This document shows, one piece after another, positions 5,320 through 11,921 of a stretch of 11,921 nt of DNA. Numbering within the stretch: position 1 is the first letter of the stretch; the number at the start of each line of letters is the position of its first letter. A program made the translations under genes and the position numbers. This stretch comes from Peptococcaceae bacterium. GTDB lineage: Bacteria; Bacillota; Desulfitobacteriia; Desulfitobacteriales; Desulfitobacteriaceae. The stretch lies in contig JAITOS010000092.1 in the NCBI GenBank assembly GCA_031289815.1, forward strand, positions 1 to 11,921. Reading direction: 5' to 3'. The notes below the pieces were generated by a model. That model saw only the letters and a list, made by a program, of their open reading frames with translations, was not told where the DNA came from and did no database searches.

Positions 5320-7221
5320 ATGAAAGGCCTACTAACCAAATGGATAAAAACGAACAATTATAGCGAGCGCTTGCCGGATGAGGCGTTATATCGCAAGGAA
5401 GTGGAAGCGCTCTATCTTTTGCTGACGAATTTTTACGGAACCGATAAGTTAGTGCTGAAAGCCAGTAAATTAGACGCGCTGTCCATGATGCGTTCGGATT
5501 CTCTGGGAGAGCAAACGGCGGCCTTGTTGAAAATTGTGACCGATGATCCGACGCCGCGGGCGATCCCGTCTTTGGAAGAAATTCCGGAGCTGCTGAACGA
5601 AGCGGAAGAAAAAATCGCCGATTTAATTGTGCGGCGTTCGGTGGAAGACCGGCTCGACCGGCAGATTAATGAAAAAATGCAGAAACGGCATATGGAATAT
5701 TTTCAGGAAATAAGAATGCAGGTTCTGAAAGAAAACGCGGGCCCGGAAAACGCCCAGACCTTGAAAAAGCTCGGCTTGCTGGAAAAGATGAAACAAGTGC
5801 ATTTGTCTAAACCGATGACGGAAGTCCTGCGCCCGGTCTTGCCGGAAGAAATTATCGGCCAAAACGCGGGGCTGCAATCCTTACTGACCAAGCTGGCCAC
5901 GCCCTATCCGCAGCACGTCCTCATTTTCGGGCCGCCGGGAGTGGGCAAGACCACCGCCGCCCGGATCGCCTTAGACACCGTGAAAAAGACGCCGGATTCT
6001 TTATTCTTGCCGGACGCGCCCTTTATTGAGGTAGACGGGACGACCCTGCGCTGGGATCCGCGAGATGTGACCAATCCCTTGCTGGGTTCCGTCCACGACC
6101 CCATCTATCAGGGCGCTAAAAGAGATTTGGCGGATACGGGGATACCGGAGCCGAAGCTGGGTTTAGTCAGCGAGGCCAACGGCGGGATTTTGTTTATCGA
6201 CGAGATCGGGGAAATGGATACCCTCCTGTTAAATAAACTGCTGAAGGTATTGGAAGACAAAAAGGTCATGTTCGATTCTTCCTATTACGACGCGGCGGAT
6301 CCGCAGCTGCCGCAGTATATCCGGGATCTGTTTGAGGAAGGCGCGCCGGCGGATTTTATCCTGATTGGGGCCACGACGAGGGATCCGAGCGAATTGAATC
6401 CGGCGTTGCGCTCGCGCTGCGCGGAAGTGTACTTTGTACCGTTGGAACCGAGTGAGATCCATAAAATTGTCCGGCAGGCGGCGCATAAGTTAGGGATCGA
6501 ACTGGAGGATCAGGTGCCGGAGATTATTGGGAATTATGTGATGGATGGCCGCAAGGCGAACGCGATATTAACGGACGCTTACGGCTTGGTTCGCTATCGG
6601 GATGAGGATACGGAGCATATCGTCATCCGCGCCGAAGACGTCTACGAGGTTTTGCGCGCGGCGCGGCTCAGCCCCTATGTAACCAAGAAAATTCAGACAG
6701 GCCAAGGGATAGGGCGGACGCTGGGCTTGGGCGTTGCCGGTTTTATCGGTTCCGTACTGGAAATCGAAGCGATCATTTTCCCCGTGAACGAAGGCAAAGG
6801 CGCCGTGCGTTTTAATGAGACGGCAGGCAGTATGGCCAGAGATTCGGTCTTTAACGCGACGGCGGTCATCCGGAAATTGACGGGCGAAGATCTGCGCAAC
6901 TTTGACGTCCACGTCAATGTGATTGGAGGCGGAAAAATCGACGGCCCCTCTGCGGGGCTGGCGATGACGATGGCCATTTACAGCGCCTTGAAGCAGCAGG
7001 CGCTGCATTTAGACGTAGCCATGACCGGGGAAGTGTCTGTCCAGGGAGAGATTAAACCCGTCGGCGGTATCTATGAAAAGATATTTGGCGCGAAGCAAGC
7101 CGGGGTACGGAAGATTCTGATCCCGGAGGAAAACCTTTCTGAGGTTCCCAGCGGCGTTACCGGGATTGAGGTCGTCGCGGTTGAGAGTGTAGAGCAGGCC
7201 ATGCTCCATCTTTTTAGTTAA
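5320..7221 (+). CDS. lonC: ATP-dependent protease of the Lon family, LonC type
   Basis: A Lon-type AAA+ serine protease of 633 aa lacking the large LonA N-terminal substrate domain. Residues 1-175 are helical and charged, with a probable coiled coil at 95-165. The AAA+ module has Walker A GPPGVGKT (204-211), Walker B LFIDEIGEMD with Asp294/Glu295, and arginines in NPALRSRCAE (360-369). The C-terminal protease domain carries the Ser544/Lys587 dyad (DGPSAGLAM and YEKIFGAKQAG), 43 residues apart as in E. coli Lon (679/722). LonC proteins are described as restricted to a subset of endospore formers and are suspected to act in sporulation. ATG 5320 is preferred over an upstream TTG because AGGAAGGGG is 7 bases before it. 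It follows rplI by 25 bases and precedes dnaB by 21. Confidence 0.92.
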   Translation: MKGLLTKWIKTNNYSERLPDEALYRKEVEALYLLLTNFYGTDKLVLKASKLDALSMMRSDSLGEQTAALLKIVTDDPTPRAIPSLEEIPELLNEAEEKIADLIVRRSVEDRLDRQINEKMQKRHMEYFQEIRMQVLKENAGPENAQTLKKLGLLEKMKQVHLSKPMTEVLRPVLPEEIIGQNAGLQSLLTKLATPYPQHVLIFGPPGVGKTTAARIALDTVKKTPDSLFLPDAPFIEVDGTTLRWDPRDVTNPLLGSVHDPIYQGAKRDLADTGIPEPKLGLVSEANGGILFIDEIGEMDTLLLNKLLKVLEDKKVMFDSSYYDAADPQLPQYIRDLFEEGAPADFILIGATTRDPSELNPALRSRCAEVYFVPLEPSEIHKIVRQAAHKLGIELEDQVPEIIGNYVMDGRKANAILTDAYGLVRYRDEDTEHIVIRAEDVYEVLRAARLSPYVTKKIQTGQGIGRTLGLGVAGFIGSVLEIEAIIFPVNEGKGAVRFNETAGSMARDSVFNATAVIRKLTGEDLRNFDVHVNVIGGGKIDGPSAGLAMTMAIYSALKQQALHLDVAMTGEVSVQGEIKPVGGIYEKIFGAKQAGVRKILIPEENLSEVPSGVTGIEVVAVESVEQAMLHLFS

Positions 7222-7242
7222 TTTTTGTTGGAGGGAAGCGAT

Positions 7243-8580
7243 ATGGAACTGGCCAAAATTCCGCCGCACAACCTGGAGGCTGAGCTCTCCGTCTTAGGGG
7301 CGCTCATGCTCGATTCCGACACGGCAAGCTCAGTGTTTGAGATCTTACAGCCGGAAGATTTCTATCGGGATAATCATCGGCTGCTATTTATAGCCATAAA
7401 AAATCTCTTTGAAAAAGGAGAACCGATCGATTTAGTGATGGTGGCGGAGAGCTTACAAGCGCAAGGACGGTTAGAGCAAATCGGCGGAATTTCGACGATT
7501 GCCGAAATTGCCCGTTCGGTTCCCTCCACGGTGAATGTGGACTATTACGCCCGCCTGGTAGCGGAAAAGGCGCTCTTGCGTTTGCTGATCCGCCGTTCCG
7601 GAGAAATCGCCGCTAAAGGGTATGAAGCCGGGGAAGAGGCCCGCGAGCTTTTGCAGGAAGCGGAGCAGATGGTATATGAGCTTTCACAGCGCAACCTGAA
7701 AGAAGGGTTCAGCTCCATTCGCACCATTCTCATCGCCACCTTCGAGAAAATCGAGCATCTATACGCCAACAAGGGCAGCATCACCGGCGTGCCCAGCTTT
7801 TTCCACTTGCTGGATCGCCTGACTTCCGGCTGGCAGCCCTCCGATTTGATCATTATCGCCGCCCGGCCTTCGATGGGGAAGACCTCTTTAGCCCTGAATA
7901 TGGCGCAAAACGCCGCGATCAGGGAAAAAATCCCGGTAGCGGTCTTCAGTCTGGAAATGTCTAAAGAGCAGCTGGTGCAGAGGATGCTTTGCTCGGAGGC
8001 GATGGTTGATCAGCAGCGCGTCAGAACGGGAGAATTACTGGATCAGGACTGGCCCAAACTGACGCGGGCGGTGGGCCCGCTCTCGGAAGCGCCGATTTAT
8101 ATTGATGATACGGTGGGGATATCGTTAGCGGAGCTGCGCTCGAAAGCCAGACGTTTAAAGATGGAGAGCGGCTTGGATCTGATCGTTATTGATTACTTAC
8201 AGCTGATGACGGGCGGCAAACGCACGGAAAGCAGACAGCAGGAAGTGGCGCAAATTTCCCGCGGTTTAAAAGCCGTGGCCCGGGAACTGAAGGTGCCGGT
8301 GATCGCTCTGTCGCAGCTAAACCGCGGCGTGGAGCAGAGACAGGATAAGAGGCCGATCATGTCAGATTTGTTGGAATCGGGAGCGATTGAAGCGGACGCG
8401 GACGTCATCTCCTTTATCTACCGAGATGAATACTATAATCAGGAATCGGAAAAGAAAGGCATAGCGGAGATCACGATCGCCAAACACCGGAATGGCCCGG
8501 TGGGCATGGTCGAGCTGGGATATCTCAAAGAATTTACGAAGTTCGTCAACCTGGAACGCAATCATCCTCCCGCGGACTGA
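7243..8580 (+). CDS. dnaB: Replicative DNA helicase
   Basis: The hexameric replicative helicase (called DnaC in Bacillus subtilis) that unwinds DNA ahead of the replisome. Residues about 5-105 are the N-terminal domain that contacts primase (PPHNLEAELSVLGALMLD). The RecA-like motor has Walker A ARPSMGKTS (207-215), Walker B LIVIDYLQL with Asp317, the QLNRGVEQR block around 358-366 and the arginine-finger region AKHRNGPVG (413-421). At 445 aa it has the usual length and no intein. ATG 7243 is chosen because GGAGGG (7230-7235) is 7 bases upstream; an in-frame TTG at 7225 would lie before that site. No clear terminator follows, but purA has its own promoter. Confidence 0.98.
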   Translation: MELAKIPPHNLEAELSVLGALMLDSDTASSVFEILQPEDFYRDNHRLLFIAIKNLFEKGEPIDLVMVAESLQAQGRLEQIGGISTIAEIARSVPSTVNVDYYARLVAEKALLRLLIRRSGEIAAKGYEAGEEARELLQEAEQMVYELSQRNLKEGFSSIRTILIATFEKIEHLYANKGSITGVPSFFHLLDRLTSGWQPSDLIIIAARPSMGKTSLALNMAQNAAIREKIPVAVFSLEMSKEQLVQRMLCSEAMVDQQRVRTGELLDQDWPKLTRAVGPLSEAPIYIDDTVGISLAELRSKARRLKMESGLDLIVIDYLQLMTGGKRTESRQQEVAQISRGLKAVARELKVPVIALSQLNRGVEQRQDKRPIMSDLLESGAIEADADVISFIYRDEYYNQESEKKGIAEITIAKHRNGPVGMVELGYLKEFTKFVNLERNHPPAD

Positions 8581-8592
8581 ACCTTGCGCTAT

Positions 8593-8611
8593 GAACGCCG
8601 CAGAACGCCGC
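8593..8611. repeat. GAACGCCGC direct repeat upstream of the purA promoter
   Basis: GAACGCCGC occurs at 8593-8601 and 8603-8611, one helical turn apart and 17 bases before the purA -35. GTTCGTT follows at 8614-8620, an inverted echo of the GAAC core. It may be a regulator site. It does not clearly match the Bacillus PurBox. Confidence 0.35.
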
Positions 8612-8628
8612 GAGTTCGTTGGCTGTGA

Positions 8629-8657
8629 TTGACAAAGATAGAAGGCGTTGATAATAT
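8629..8657 (+). promoter_or_regulatory. Sigma-A promoter of purA
   Basis: A perfect TTGACA (8629-8634), a 17-base spacer, and TAATAT (8652-8657) preceded by TGA (8649-8651), an extended -10. Transcription should begin near 8664, leaving a leader of about 125 nt. Confidence 0.82.
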
Positions 8658-8708
8658 TAAACTGTTTGCTTGTGATCAATGGATGTATGGATGAATGATG
8701 AGGACAGG

Positions 8709-8773
8709 ATGGATAAAATCAGCGGATTTTAGATAAAAACTTCTTGCAAAATAGAAAAGCGTATCGGCAAGAA
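8709..8773 (+). promoter_or_regulatory. purA leader with two hairpins and a short frame
   Basis: TAAAATC (8714-8720) and GATTTTA (8725-8731) form a perfect 7-bp hairpin with loop AGCG. TTCTTGC (8741-8747) and GCAAGAA (8767-8773) form another 7-bp pair with a 19-base loop, ending just before the purA ribosome binding site. A frame ATG 8709 to TAG 8732 (MDKISGF) covers the first hairpin, with GAGGA 4 bases upstream. No known purine riboswitch core is recognised. Confidence 0.3.
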
Positions 8774-8788
8774 CGAAGGGAGCAGACT

Positions 8789-10072
8789 ATGGCGGCTGTG
8801 GTTTTAGTCGGAGCCCAGTGGGGTGACGAAGGCAAAGGGAAGTTAACGGATTATCTGGCGGAAAAAGCGGATATGGTCGTAAGATACCAGGGCGGCAACA
8901 ATGCGGGGCATACCGTGGTGGTGGGAACGGAGGAATATAAACTCCATTTGATTCCCTCCGGCATTCTGTACGAGAATAAGGTGTGCGTCATTGGTAACGG
9001 GGTGGTGATCGATCCGGAAATTCTGTTGCAGGAGATTCGGGCGCTGGCAAAAAGAACCTCAAAGTATGGGAAATTATTGATGAGTACCAACGCGCACGTG
9101 ATTATGCCCTATCACCGCTTATTGGATCAGTTACAGGAAAAATCCTTGGGGAGCAGGAAAATTGGCACGACGGGCCGCGGTATTGGCCCCGCCTATATGG
9201 ACAAGACGGCGCGTACCGGGATTCGGGTCATCGATCTCATGGACGCGGAGGTTTTTGCCCAAAAGCTGAAGGACAATCTTGAGGAAAAAAACAAGGTATT
9301 GACGAAGATTTATGACGAGCCGCCCCTGGAATACGAGCGGATTTACCGCCAATATCAGGAATACGCGGAGGAATTACGGCCCTATGTGACCGATACGTCC
9401 CTGAAAATCAGTGAATATATCCGCGGGGAGCAAAAGATCCTCTTTGAAGGGGCCCAGGGAACCCTGTTGGATCTGGATCATGGCACCTATCCCTATGTCA
9501 CGTCTTCCCATCCCATTGCCGGCGGCGCGTGTGTCGGCGCCGGGGTAGGGCCGACGAGCATTCAACGGGTGTTAGGAGTGGCGAAAGCCTATACGACCAG
9601 GGTGGGCGAAGGGCCGTTTCCTACGGAATTGATGGACGACGTCGGGGAAAGGATCAGGCAGAACGGACGTGAATTTGGAACGACCACCGGACGGCCGCGC
9701 CGCTGCGGCTGGTTTGATACGGTGATCGCCCGCTACAGCGCGAGAATTAGCGGCATATCTGACTTTGCCATCACCAAATTGGATGTTTTGAGCGGCTTTG
9801 AATCCTTAAAGATCTGCACGGCGTATCACTATCAAGGAGAACGTATCGTGGAATTCCCGCAAAGTCAGAAGATTTTTTCCAACTGCGAACCGATCTATGA
9901 GGAAATCGCCGGTTGGCAGGAGGATTTGACGGGAATCCGTCACTTTAAGGATTTGCCGGCAACCGCGAAAAATTACATTCAGAGGCTGGAGGAATTGACA
10001 GGGGTACCGGCGACGATTGTGACCATCGGCCCGGAACGGGAGCAGACGCTGGTGCGCCAGGAAATGTTTTAG
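8789..10072 (+). CDS. purA: Adenylosuccinate synthetase
   Basis: Cytoplasmic enzyme joining IMP and aspartate with GTP to make adenylosuccinate, the first committed step from IMP to AMP. The 427-aa product has all hallmarks: GAQWGDEGKGK (8-18) with catalytic Asp13, QGGNNAGHT (34-42) with catalytic His41, GTTGRGIGPAY (126-136), EGAQGTLLDLDHGTYPYVTS, the RVGEGPFPTEL loop, the substrate loop FGTTTGRPRRCGW and ITKLDVL for guanine binding. ATG 8789 is chosen because the conserved N-terminus begins there and GAAGGGAG (8775-8782) lies 6 bases before it; an in-frame TTG at 8744 would add 15 unconserved residues. It follows dnaB as in many Bacillota but has its own promoter. Confidence 0.98.
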   Translation: MAAVVLVGAQWGDEGKGKLTDYLAEKADMVVRYQGGNNAGHTVVVGTEEYKLHLIPSGILYENKVCVIGNGVVIDPEILLQEIRALAKRTSKYGKLLMSTNAHVIMPYHRLLDQLQEKSLGSRKIGTTGRGIGPAYMDKTARTGIRVIDLMDAEVFAQKLKDNLEEKNKVLTKIYDEPPLEYERIYRQYQEYAEELRPYVTDTSLKISEYIRGEQKILFEGAQGTLLDLDHGTYPYVTSSHPIAGGACVGAGVGPTSIQRVLGVAKAYTTRVGEGPFPTELMDDVGERIRQNGREFGTTTGRPRRCGWFDTVIARYSARISGISDFAITKLDVLSGFESLKICTAYHYQGERIVEFPQSQKIFSNCEPIYEEIAGWQEDLTGIRHFKDLPATAKNYIQRLEELTGVPATIVTIGPEREQTLVRQEMF

Positions 10073-10144
10073 AGATAAGTTTCGGCCAGACCGTTTTTTG
10101 ACAAGCGGGCGATAAATATATTGAGAATGTCATAGGATGGCGGC

Positions 10145-10180
10145 AGAGGGGCGGAGTGAAAGCGTAACAACCGCTCCTTT
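10145..10180 (+). terminator. Weak hairpin after purA, possible terminator
   Basis: AGAGGGGCGG (10145-10154) pairs with CCGCTCCTTT (10171-10180) over 10 bp, including two G-T pairs, with a 16-nt loop. It begins 73 bases after the purA stop codon. The T run is only three bases and is followed by GTC, so it would be an inefficient intrinsic terminator; it may instead be a processing or stabilising structure. Confidence 0.35.
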
Positions 10181-10268
10181 GTCATGCAGAGCCGAAAATT
10201 CCGCACTAAAAGACGTGTTAGCGGACGCGTTTCTCAGGCAAGGCGGCAAGAAATATTTATAGAAGGTA

Positions 10269-10295
10269 TAAAGTGTTGAGAATTTCTGTCGATAG
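10269..10295 (+). promoter_or_regulatory. Sigma-D/sigma-28 promoter of motAB
   Basis: TAAAGTGT (10269-10276), 11 bases, then GTCGATAG (10288-10295). The flagellar sigma-28 consensus is TAAAGTTT-N11-GCCGATAA (TAAA-N15-GCCGATAT for Bacillus sigma-D). The match is 7 of 8 and 6 of 8 with exact spacing. Transcription should start near 10302. Confidence 0.8.
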
Positions 10296-10435
10296 AGAGA
10301 TAGGGAGGAATATTTTTATTATTTTCAGGCGGCGGGATCCATATGGAGAAGATCCTGGCGGCACGGCAGCTGAATGACGCGTACATAAAATGAATTGGAC
10401 ATAGATTTGACGTATGAAGGAAAGGGTTTGAGAAA

Positions 10436-11239
10436 ATGGAAATAGCAACTTTAATAGGCATAGTTCTGGCTTTTTTTTCAATCGGCGTAGGGATGATTCT
10501 AAAAGGAGCCAGTCTTTCCGCGCTCGCGAACTGGGCGGCGCTCCTGATTATCTTTGGGGGGACGGCAGCCACGATATTCATCGGCTTTTCGATGGAGGAG
10601 CTAAAGAAAGTACCAAAACTTTTTAAAATCGTGTTTACGAGCAAAGAATACTTTTCAAAACTGGAATTGATCAGGATGTTTTCCGAGTGGGTGACGCTGA
10701 GCCGCCGGGAGGGCTTGCTTTCTCTGGAAAATAAGGCGGAGGAAATCGAGGAGAATTTTCTCAAGGAAGGAATGCAAATGGTGATCGACGGCAATGATCC
10801 GGAATTCATCGAAAATGTGCTGATGAATAATATCAGCCAAATGGAAGAACGGCATCGCGACGGGGCCTTGATTTTCAGTCAGGCGGGAACGTATGCGCCG
10901 ACCTTGGGGGTCTTAGGCGCGGTGGTAGGTCTTATCGCGGCTTTGAGCAATCTGAATGAAGTTGAGAAGTTAGGGCATTTGATCTCCGCCGCCTTTGTCG
11001 CCACCCTGCTGGGGATATTTTCCGGTTATGTATTATGGCATCCGATTGCCAATAAATTGAGACAGAAATCCAAAAAGGAAGCGGAGATTAAAAAAATGAT
11101 ACTGGAGGGGCTCTTATCGCTCCAGGCGGGAGATTCCGCGTCAGCCAACACCCAAAAATTGATGACGTATCTGTCGATGGCCGAGCGGAGAAGATGGGAG
11201 GCGGAGAACGTTGAAAAAACGTCACAACCAAGCGCATAG
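10436..11239 (+). CDS. motA: Flagellar motor stator protein MotA
   Basis: MotA forms the ion-conducting stator with MotB and pushes on the rotor protein FliG. The 267-aa product has four membrane segments (about 3-22, 32-51, 149-170, 181-203). The cytoplasmic loop holds the LSRREGLLSLE block (89-98 region, Arg90 and Glu98) corresponding to the charged FliG-facing residues. TM3 has the conserved proline Pro155 in GTYAPTLGVLGAVVGLI, and TM4 is followed by Trp201-His-Pro203. ATG with GAAGGAAAGGG about 10 bases upstream. It lies downstream of a sigma-D promoter and overlaps motB by 29 bases. Confidence 0.97.
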   Translation: MEIATLIGIVLAFFSIGVGMILKGASLSALANWAALLIIFGGTAATIFIGFSMEELKKVPKLFKIVFTSKEYFSKLELIRMFSEWVTLSRREGLLSLENKAEEIEENFLKEGMQMVIDGNDPEFIENVLMNNISQMEERHRDGALIFSQAGTYAPTLGVLGAVVGLIAALSNLNEVEKLGHLISAAFVATLLGIFSGYVLWHPIANKLRQKSKKEAEIKKMILEGLLSLQAGDSASANTQKLMTYLSMAERRRWEAENVEKTSQPSA

Positions 11240-11921
11240 CGAATCGCATACGGATGAATCCTGGTTGATACCCTATGCCGACATATTGACCTTACTTCTG
11301 GCGCTGTTTATCATTTTGTTTGCCTCCGGTCAGATTGATCAGAAAAAATATGAACAGATTATGCAGGGCTTTGTCAGCGAATTCACCGGCGGGATGAGCA
11401 TCTTGGAGCAGGACTCTGCCCCCATCGAGCAGATACAGGATCCGCAGATGAAGGAAAAACAGGATATGTCCGAGATGAAAGAAAAGATGGACGAATACAT
11501 AGACGAAAACGGTCTGTCGATGCAGTTGGAAACCAACATGACGGAAGAAGATATGCTGAAAATTATCATTCGCGACTATGCGCTGTTTGATTCCGGCTCC
11601 GCCAGCGTCAAACCGGAAGCGCAGAAATTGGCGCTGGATATCGCGGATATGCTCAGTCAGTATCCCGGCTATAATGTGGAAGTGGCGGGACATACGGATA
11701 ATGTGCCTATGAACTCGCCTGAATTTGACAGCAACTGGGATTTGAGCGCCAAAAGAGCCCTGAACTTCATGAAATATATCATCGCGGTGGATAACGTAAA
11801 CCAGGCGAGATTCCGGACGATCGGCTACGGGGAATATCTGCCGATCGCGACCAATAATACGGAGGAAGGACGCTCCAAAAACCGCCGCGTCGAAGTGAAT
11901 ATTAATTCTAAGCGTGTTTGA
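11211..11921 (+). CDS. motB: Flagellar motor stator protein MotB
   Basis: MotB partners MotA and anchors the stator to peptidoglycan. The 236-aa product has a short basic/polar N-terminus, one membrane helix (about 20-40) with the ion-binding Asp24 in PYADILTLLLALFIILFASG, a helical plug/linker region (about 41-115), and an OmpA-like peptidoglycan-binding domain (about 116-232) with VAGHTDNVP (Asp163), NWDLSAKRA (Arg182) and GRSKNRRVEV. TTG 11211 is chosen: no in-frame ATG precedes the membrane helix, and GGGAGG (11196-11201) lies 9 bases upstream inside motA, implying translational coupling. Whether it uses protons or sodium cannot be settled from sequence alone. The stop codon is the last three bases of the window, so the gene is complete. 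Confidence 0.97.
   Translation: MKKRHNQAHSESHTDESWLIPYADILTLLLALFIILFASGQIDQKKYEQIMQGFVSEFTGGMSILEQDSAPIEQIQDPQMKEKQDMSEMKEKMDEYIDENGLSMQLETNMTEEDMLKIIIRDYALFDSGSASVKPEAQKLALDIADMLSQYPGYNVEVAGHTDNVPMNSPEFDSNWDLSAKRALNFMKYIIAVDNVNQARFRTIGYGEYLPIATNNTEEGRSKNRRVEVNINSKRV

Larger units (their letters stand above)
10073..10435 (+). other. 363-bp gap between purA and motA
   Basis: No gene is supported here. It holds a weak hairpin after purA (10145-10180), a smaller dyad ACGTGT-TAGCGG-ACGCGT (10213-10230), a clear sigma-D type promoter (10269-10295) and a leader of about 134 nt before motA. Within the leader GGATC (10335-10339) and GATCC (10351-10355) can pair, and TCCATATGGA (10338-10347) is a perfect palindrome. 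A TTGACA at 10098-10103 lacks a -10 at proper spacing. Confidence 0.7.

Noticed and set aside
8744..8788. Upstream TTG start extending purA by 15 residues
   Set aside because: PurA proteins begin at the conserved strand leading to GDEGKGK; the extension is unconserved in character and precedes the ribosome binding site.
10098..10122. TTGACA with TATATT as a motA promoter
   Set aside because: The spacer is only 13 bases, too short for sigma-A, and a much better sigma-D promoter lies downstream.
10343..10393. 16-codon frame MEKILAARQLNDAYIK in the motA leader
   Set aside because: There is no proper ribosome binding site before the ATG, and a frame of this length is expected by chance.
10073..10435. 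Cyclic-di-GMP riboswitch ahead of motAB
   Set aside because: I could not find the conserved core elements of either known class in this gap.
10234..10809. 191-codon minus-strand open frame over the motA leader and motA
   Set aside because: It is antisense to motA, which is unmistakable; the translation is low-complexity with no recognisable domain.

Overview
The window looks like a chromosomal segment from a Bacillota (Firmicutes) bacterium with intermediate GC. Strong AGGAGG-like ribosome binding sites, some TTG/GTG starts, a LonC-type protease known from endospore formers, and the order rpsF-ssb-rpsR / mazG-like-DUF2232-rplI-lonC-dnaB / purA suggest a spore-forming member of the Negativicutes or an allied clostridial lineage. 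The motAB pair at the right end, under a sigma-D type promoter, indicates a flagellated cell. No mobile element, CRISPR array, tRNA or rRNA gene is visible.

Layout. (1) Positions 31-2123, minus strand: a quorum-sensing style two-component pair, a LytTR response regulator followed by a GHKL (AgrC-like) membrane histidine kinase, overlapping by 8 bases and closed by a short GC-rich terminator. A 13-base direct repeat with 22-base period lies between the kinase stop codon and that terminator, and may be a LytTR binding site serving a gene beyond the left edge. (2) Positions 2286-3403, plus strand: the ribosomal/replication operon rpsF-ssb-rpsR, with a good sigma-A promoter, a leader that could fold over the rpsF ribosome binding site, and a perfect intrinsic terminator. 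(3) Positions 3404-8580: a tightly spaced plus-strand run of a MazG-like protein, a DUF2232 membrane protein, rplI (L9), lonC and dnaB. It begins with a 126-base leader holding a possible 9-codon leader peptide and three overlapping hairpins, one of which puts the ribosome binding site in its loop. (4) Positions 8629-10072: purA with its own near-consensus sigma-A promoter and a leader of about 125 nt. (5) Positions 10073-11921: a 363-base gap carrying a sigma-28/sigma-D promoter, then motA and motB, overlapping by 29 bases; motB ends exactly at the window edge.

The genes cover translation (S6, S18, L9), replication (SSB, DnaB), AMP synthesis (PurA), protein quality control or sporulation (LonC), motility (MotAB) and cell-cell signalling (LytTR/GHKL). 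The coding content is largely ordinary. The less ordinary signals are in the non-coding DNA: the direct repeat left of the kinase, the leader ahead of the mazG-like gene, the rpsF leader and the sigma-D promoter. I saw no clear sign of a wholly new system.
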